Made by a program: the position numbers and the translations under genes. From an uncultured Butyricicoccus sp. (lineage in GTDB: Bacteria; Bacillota; Clostridia; Oscillospirales; Butyricicoccaceae), in the NCBI GenBank assembly GCA_900555465.1, contig USLE01000004.1, positions 1 through 15,983 of the forward strand: 15,983 nucleotides of DNA, in the 5' to 3' direction. Shown here piece after piece: positions 13,872-15,983 of this stretch (the first letter of the stretch is position 1; the number at the start of each line of letters is the position of its first letter). Under the pieces are notes generated by a model. It worked only from the letters and a program-made list of their open reading frames with translations. It had not been told where the DNA came from and did not search any database.

Positions 13872-14071
13872 TGAAGGCATCTGAGATCAGAAAACTGTCG
13901 GCCGAGGAGCTCGCCGCTAAGCTCGGCGACCTGAAGAAGGACCTCTTCAACCTCCGTCTTCAGCTCGCTACCAACCAGCTTGAGAATACCAACAAGATCA
14001 CTGAGGTTAAGCGCGACATTGCGCGTGTCAACACCGTAATCCGTGAGAAGCAGCTCGCGGATAAGGCGTAA
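13868..14071 (+). CDS. rpmC: 50S ribosomal protein L29
   Basis: A 67-residue helical L29 at the tunnel exit beside L23. The signature [14 protein letters not shown] and [16 protein letters not shown] are present. The junction reads ATGATGA around the rplP stop, so the start may be the ATG at 13868 (4-bp overlap) or 13871 (1-bp overlap); these differ by one methionine. Either way it is coupled to rplP. Confidence 0.96.
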   Translation: MMKASEIRKLSAEELAAKLGDLKKDLFNLRLQLATNQLENTNKITEVKRDIARVNTVIREKQLADKA

Positions 14072-14085
14072 GGGAGGGAAACGAA

Positions 14086-14343
14086 TTGAGCGAAAGAGCA
14101 TTACGCAAAACGCGAGTAGGCAAGGTCGTTTCCGATAAGATGGACAAGACCATTGTCGTCGCGATCGAGGATCGCGTTGCGCATCCTCTGTATAAGAAGG
14201 TTATTCCGCATACCTATAAGCTGAAGGCGCACGACGAGAACAACGAGTGCAAGATCGGCGATAAGGTACGAGTGATGGAGACCCGCCCGCTGTCCAAGGA
14301 TAAGCGCTGGAGACTGGTCGAAGTCATCGAGAAGGCAAAGTAA
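14086..14343 (+). CDS. rpsQ: 30S ribosomal protein S17 (TTG start)
   Basis: An 85-residue S17, an OB-fold protein that binds 16S rRNA early in assembly. The motifs [18 protein letters not shown] (8-25) and HPLYKKVI are intact. The start is TTG, 5 nt after AGGGAGGGAA (14071-14080). No ATG upstream of the conserved domain is available. A weak start in an otherwise ATG-started operon could lower its initiation rate. Confidence 0.96.
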   Translation: MSERALRKTRVGKVVSDKMDKTIVVAIEDRVAHPLYKKVIPHTYKLKAHDENNECKIGDKVRVMETRPLSKDKRWRLVEVIEKAK

Positions 14344-14355
14344 GGAGGAGAGCAC

Positions 14356-14724
14356 ATGGTTCAGCAGGAAACTTTTCTGCGTGCAGCTGACAACAGCGGC
14401 GCGAAGGAACTGAAGGTAATCCGTGTTCTCGGCGGCTCCGCACGCAAGTACGGCAACATCGGCGACGTCGTAGTATGCTCGGTGCGCAAGTGCACCCCGG
14501 GCGGCGGTGTCAAGAAGGGCGACGTAGTCAAGGCTGTCATCGTCCGCACCGTTAAGGGCCTGCGCCGCGCGGACGGCAGCTATATCCGCTTTGACGAGAA
14601 CGCCGGCGTTATCATCCGTGACGATAAAAACCCCCGCGGCACCCGTATCTTCGGGCCTGTCGCTCGTGAGCTGCGTGACAAGGACTATATGAAGATCCTG
14701 TCGCTTGCTCCGGAAGTACTGTAA
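14356..14724 (+). CDS. rplN: 50S ribosomal protein L14
   Basis: A 122-residue L14 of the standard length, at the subunit interface near helix 95. It contacts L19 and is the docking site for the silencing factor RsfS. The conserved ADNSGAKEL (11-19), RVLGGS and C-terminal [13 protein letters not shown] are intact. AGGAGG (14343-14348) precedes the ATG. Confidence 0.98.
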   Translation: MVQQETFLRAADNSGAKELKVIRVLGGSARKYGNIGDVVVCSVRKCTPGGGVKKGDVVKAVIVRTVKGLRRADGSYIRFDENAGVIIRDDKNPRGTRIFGPVARELRDKDYMKILSLAPEVL

Positions 14725-14739
14725 GGAGGTCGCCAACAA

Positions 14740-15057
14740 ATGAACACATTGCATGTAAAGACGGGCGACACCGCAGTCGTTCTTTCCGGCAAGGAAAAGG
14801 GCAAGCGCGGCAAGGTTCTGTCCGTTAACCCGAAGAAGGGCATGGTCGTTATCGAAGGTGTGAACATGATCAAGTGCCACACCAAGCCCCGCCGTCAGGG
14901 CGAGACCGGCGGCATCATCGAGCGCGAGGGCGCGCTGCGCGCCTGCAAGGTGATGAAGATTTGCCCGAAGTGCAACAAGCCCACCCGTCCGGCGCACAAG
15001 TTCACCGAGGACGGCAAGAAGCTGACGGTGTGCAAGCACTGCGGCGAGACACTTTAA
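14740..15057 (+). CDS. rplX: 50S ribosomal protein L24 with zinc ribbon
   Basis: A 105-residue L24, an assembly initiator near the tunnel exit. The KOW domain (about 5-40, GDTAVVLSGKEKGKRGKVL) is followed by a C-terminal zinc ribbon with CPKC (75-78) and CKHC (98-101). Cysteine-bearing L24 is common in clostridia. Together with the zinc-type S14 it shows that the operon encodes the zinc-requiring versions. AAGGAGG (14722-14728) precedes the ATG. Confidence 0.97.
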   Translation: MNTLHVKTGDTAVVLSGKEKGKRGKVLSVNPKKGMVVIEGVNMIKCHTKPRRQGETGGIIEREGALRACKVMKICPKCNKPTRPAHKFTEDGKKLTVCKHCGETL

Positions 15058-15076
15058 GAAGAGGAGGTTGCAATAA

Positions 15077-15622
15077 ATGGTTCCGAATTTGAAAGCCAAG
15101 TATACTGCGGATGTTGCGCCTGCTCTGATGAAGAAGTTCCAGTACAAGAGCACGATGCAGATCCCGACGATCGACAAGATCGTCATCAACGTCGGCTGCG
15201 GCAAGGAGGCCAACGGCAACTCCAAGGTCATCGAGTCCGTTGTCCGCGACATCACCATGATCACCGGCCAGAAGCCGGTTGTCACCCACGCCCGCAAGTC
15301 GGTCGCGAACTTCAAGCTCCGTGAGGGCATGCCGGTCGGCGTTAAGGTTACCCTGCGCCGCGACCGCATGTGGGAGTTCCTCGATCGTCTGTTCAACGTA
15401 GCGCTGCCGCGTGTCCGCGACTTCCGCGGCATCAACGGCGATGCGTTCGACGGCCGCGGCAACTACGCCCTCGGCCTGAAGGAGCAGCTGATCTTCCCGG
15501 AGATCTCCTACGATCAGATCGACAAGATCCGCGGCATGGACATTGTCATCTGCACCACCGCGAACACCGACGAAGAAGCCAAGGAGCTGCTTACCCTGAT
15601 GGGCGCTCCGTTTGCGAAGTAA
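15077..15622 (+). CDS. rplE: 50S ribosomal protein L5
   Basis: A 181-residue L5, which binds 5S rRNA and the P-site tRNA elbow. The motifs [12 protein letters not shown], the central [21 protein letters not shown] region, and the C-terminal [15 protein letters not shown] are intact. GAGGAGG precedes the ATG, and rpsN follows after 15 bp. Confidence 0.98.
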   Translation: MVPNLKAKYTADVAPALMKKFQYKSTMQIPTIDKIVINVGCGKEANGNSKVIESVVRDITMITGQKPVVTHARKSVANFKLREGMPVGVKVTLRRDRMWEFLDRLFNVALPRVRDFRGINGDAFDGRGNYALGLKEQLIFPEISYDQIDKIRGMDIVICTTANTDEEAKELLTLMGAPFAK

Positions 15623-15637
15623 GGGAGGAGAATATAA

Positions 15638-15823
15638 ATGGCTAAGAAGGCAATGATTCTCAAGCAGCAGGCGAAGCCGAAGTTCTCTACCCGCGCTTAC
15701 AACCGCTGCAAGATCTGCGGCCGTCCGCACGCTTACCTGCGTGATTTCGGTATCTGCCGTATCTGCTTCCGCGAGCTGGCTTACAAGGGCCAGATCCCGG
15801 GCGTTAGAAAAGCAAGCTGGTAA
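15638..15823 (+). CDS. rpsN: 30S ribosomal protein S14, zinc-binding type
   Basis: A 61-residue S14 of the short zinc type, with CKIC (24-27) and CRIC (40-43) knuckles and the terminal [11 protein letters not shown]. It sits in the 30S head beside S3 and S10. GGGAGGAG precedes the ATG. Its stop codon lies in the loop of a hairpin (15807-15840), and the next spc-operon gene, expected to be rpsH, has been pushed beyond the window edge by a hairpin array. Confidence 0.97.
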   Translation: MAKKAMILKQQAKPKFSTRAYNRCKICGRPHAYLRDFGICRICFRELAYKGQIPGVRKASW

Positions 15824-15840
15824 AACCAGCTGTGCTTTTC
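15807..15840 (+). terminator. Hairpin enclosing the rpsN stop codon
   Basis: GAAAAGCA (15807-15814) pairs with TGCTTTTC (15833-15840), and AGCTGG (15815-15820) with CCAGCT (15826-15831), leaving one bulged G. The loop TAAAA carries the TAA stop codon. The descending arm ends in TTTTCTTC, so partial termination is possible. A terminating ribosome would hold the hairpin open, so folding depends on translation. Confidence 0.45.
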
Positions 15841-15983
15841 TTCGATTGAAAGTGATGCTTTCAATCGAGAGGGCTTTGCCGCGCGTGGCGCGGACAAAGC
15901 CGGGCTGCGAAAAGTTCCGCAAAGCGAAACTTTTCTCCGCTCTTGTATAAAAAGTCAGGTACATGCCCTGACTTTTTATGAAA
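15841..15983. repeat. Hairpin-array repeat, copy 3 (right end outside window)
   Basis: Hairpins in order are TCGATTGAAAG/CTTTCAATCGA (15842-15868), a relative of the one at 4784-4809; GGCTTTG-CCGCGC/GCGCGG-CAAAGCC with one bulged A (15872-15901); GAAAAGTT/AACTTTTC (15909-15935); and the ATAAAAA/TTTTTAT module with CATG in its loop (15947-15979), here with inner arms GTCAGG/CCTGAC. The third hairpin shares GTTCC and GAAAC with arrays A and B, so this copy links the two groups. It follows rpsN and probably lies within the spc operon transcript. Confidence 0.7.

Noticed and set aside
14101-15462. A 453-codon minus-strand open frame opposite rpsQ to rplE
   Set aside because: Antisense shadow of highly conserved ribosomal protein genes.
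15945-15952. TATAAA in the repeat module as a promoter for downstream spc genes
   Set aside because: The hexamer is part of a conserved hairpin arm in all three copies, and a -35 element at a proper distance is not evident.

Overview
The window looks like a GC-rich chromosome segment from an anaerobic Gram-positive (Clostridia-type Firmicutes, plausibly a gut Oscillospirales/Butyricicoccaceae relative; the family is a guess). The evidence is the classical S10-spc ribosomal protein order, a zinc-ribbon S14 and L24, strong AGGAGG-type ribosome binding sites, sigma-A promoters with 17-bp spacers, a rubredoxin, and an ECF sigma/anti-sigma pair of Gram-positive style. No tRNA, rRNA, CRISPR array or transposase gene is visible.

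Left part (1-8160) holds short independent units. They are an exported purple-acid-phosphatase-like enzyme with a C-terminal stalk-like domain (285-2204), a YibE/F membrane protein (2302-3456), an 87-residue single-span protein whose ribosome binding site is buried in a hairpin (3521-3784), a GTG-started rubredoxin (3902-4060), a DedA membrane protein (4207-4713), a leftward gene with a degenerate GIY-YIG-like fold (4998-5339), and then a rightward operon dusB - ECF sigma factor - anti-sigma factor (5547-8159). The leftward gene and dusB diverge from a shared regulatory region with two back-to-back sigma-A promoters and two perfect 15-bp palindromes.

Right part (8160-15983) is the S10-spc operon: rpsJ rplC rplD rplW rplB rpsS rplV rpsC rplP rpmC rpsQ rplN rplX rplE rpsN, running off the right edge before rpsH. 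It is preceded by a clear promoter and a roughly 360-nt leader. The leader contains a structured region with mutually exclusive pairings and two terminator-like hairpins, so it is a candidate attenuator or unknown structured RNA.

The most unusual content is intergenic. Five places (1-115, 4748-4961, 8992-9258, 10917-11130, 15824-15983) are filled with arrays of consecutive hairpins. Between copies the stems change on both arms together, while junctions and some apical sequences stay conserved. Three arrays (start, 4.75 kb, end) share one module set; the 4.75-kb copy has 10-bp terminal inverted repeats. Two arrays sit inside the S10 operon, between rpsJ and rplC and between rplW and rplB, where genes are normally nearly contiguous, and share a second module set. 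Two short motifs link the two sets. I read them as one modular, MITE-like or structured-RNA repeat family that has entered even the main ribosomal protein operon. The function is unknown.
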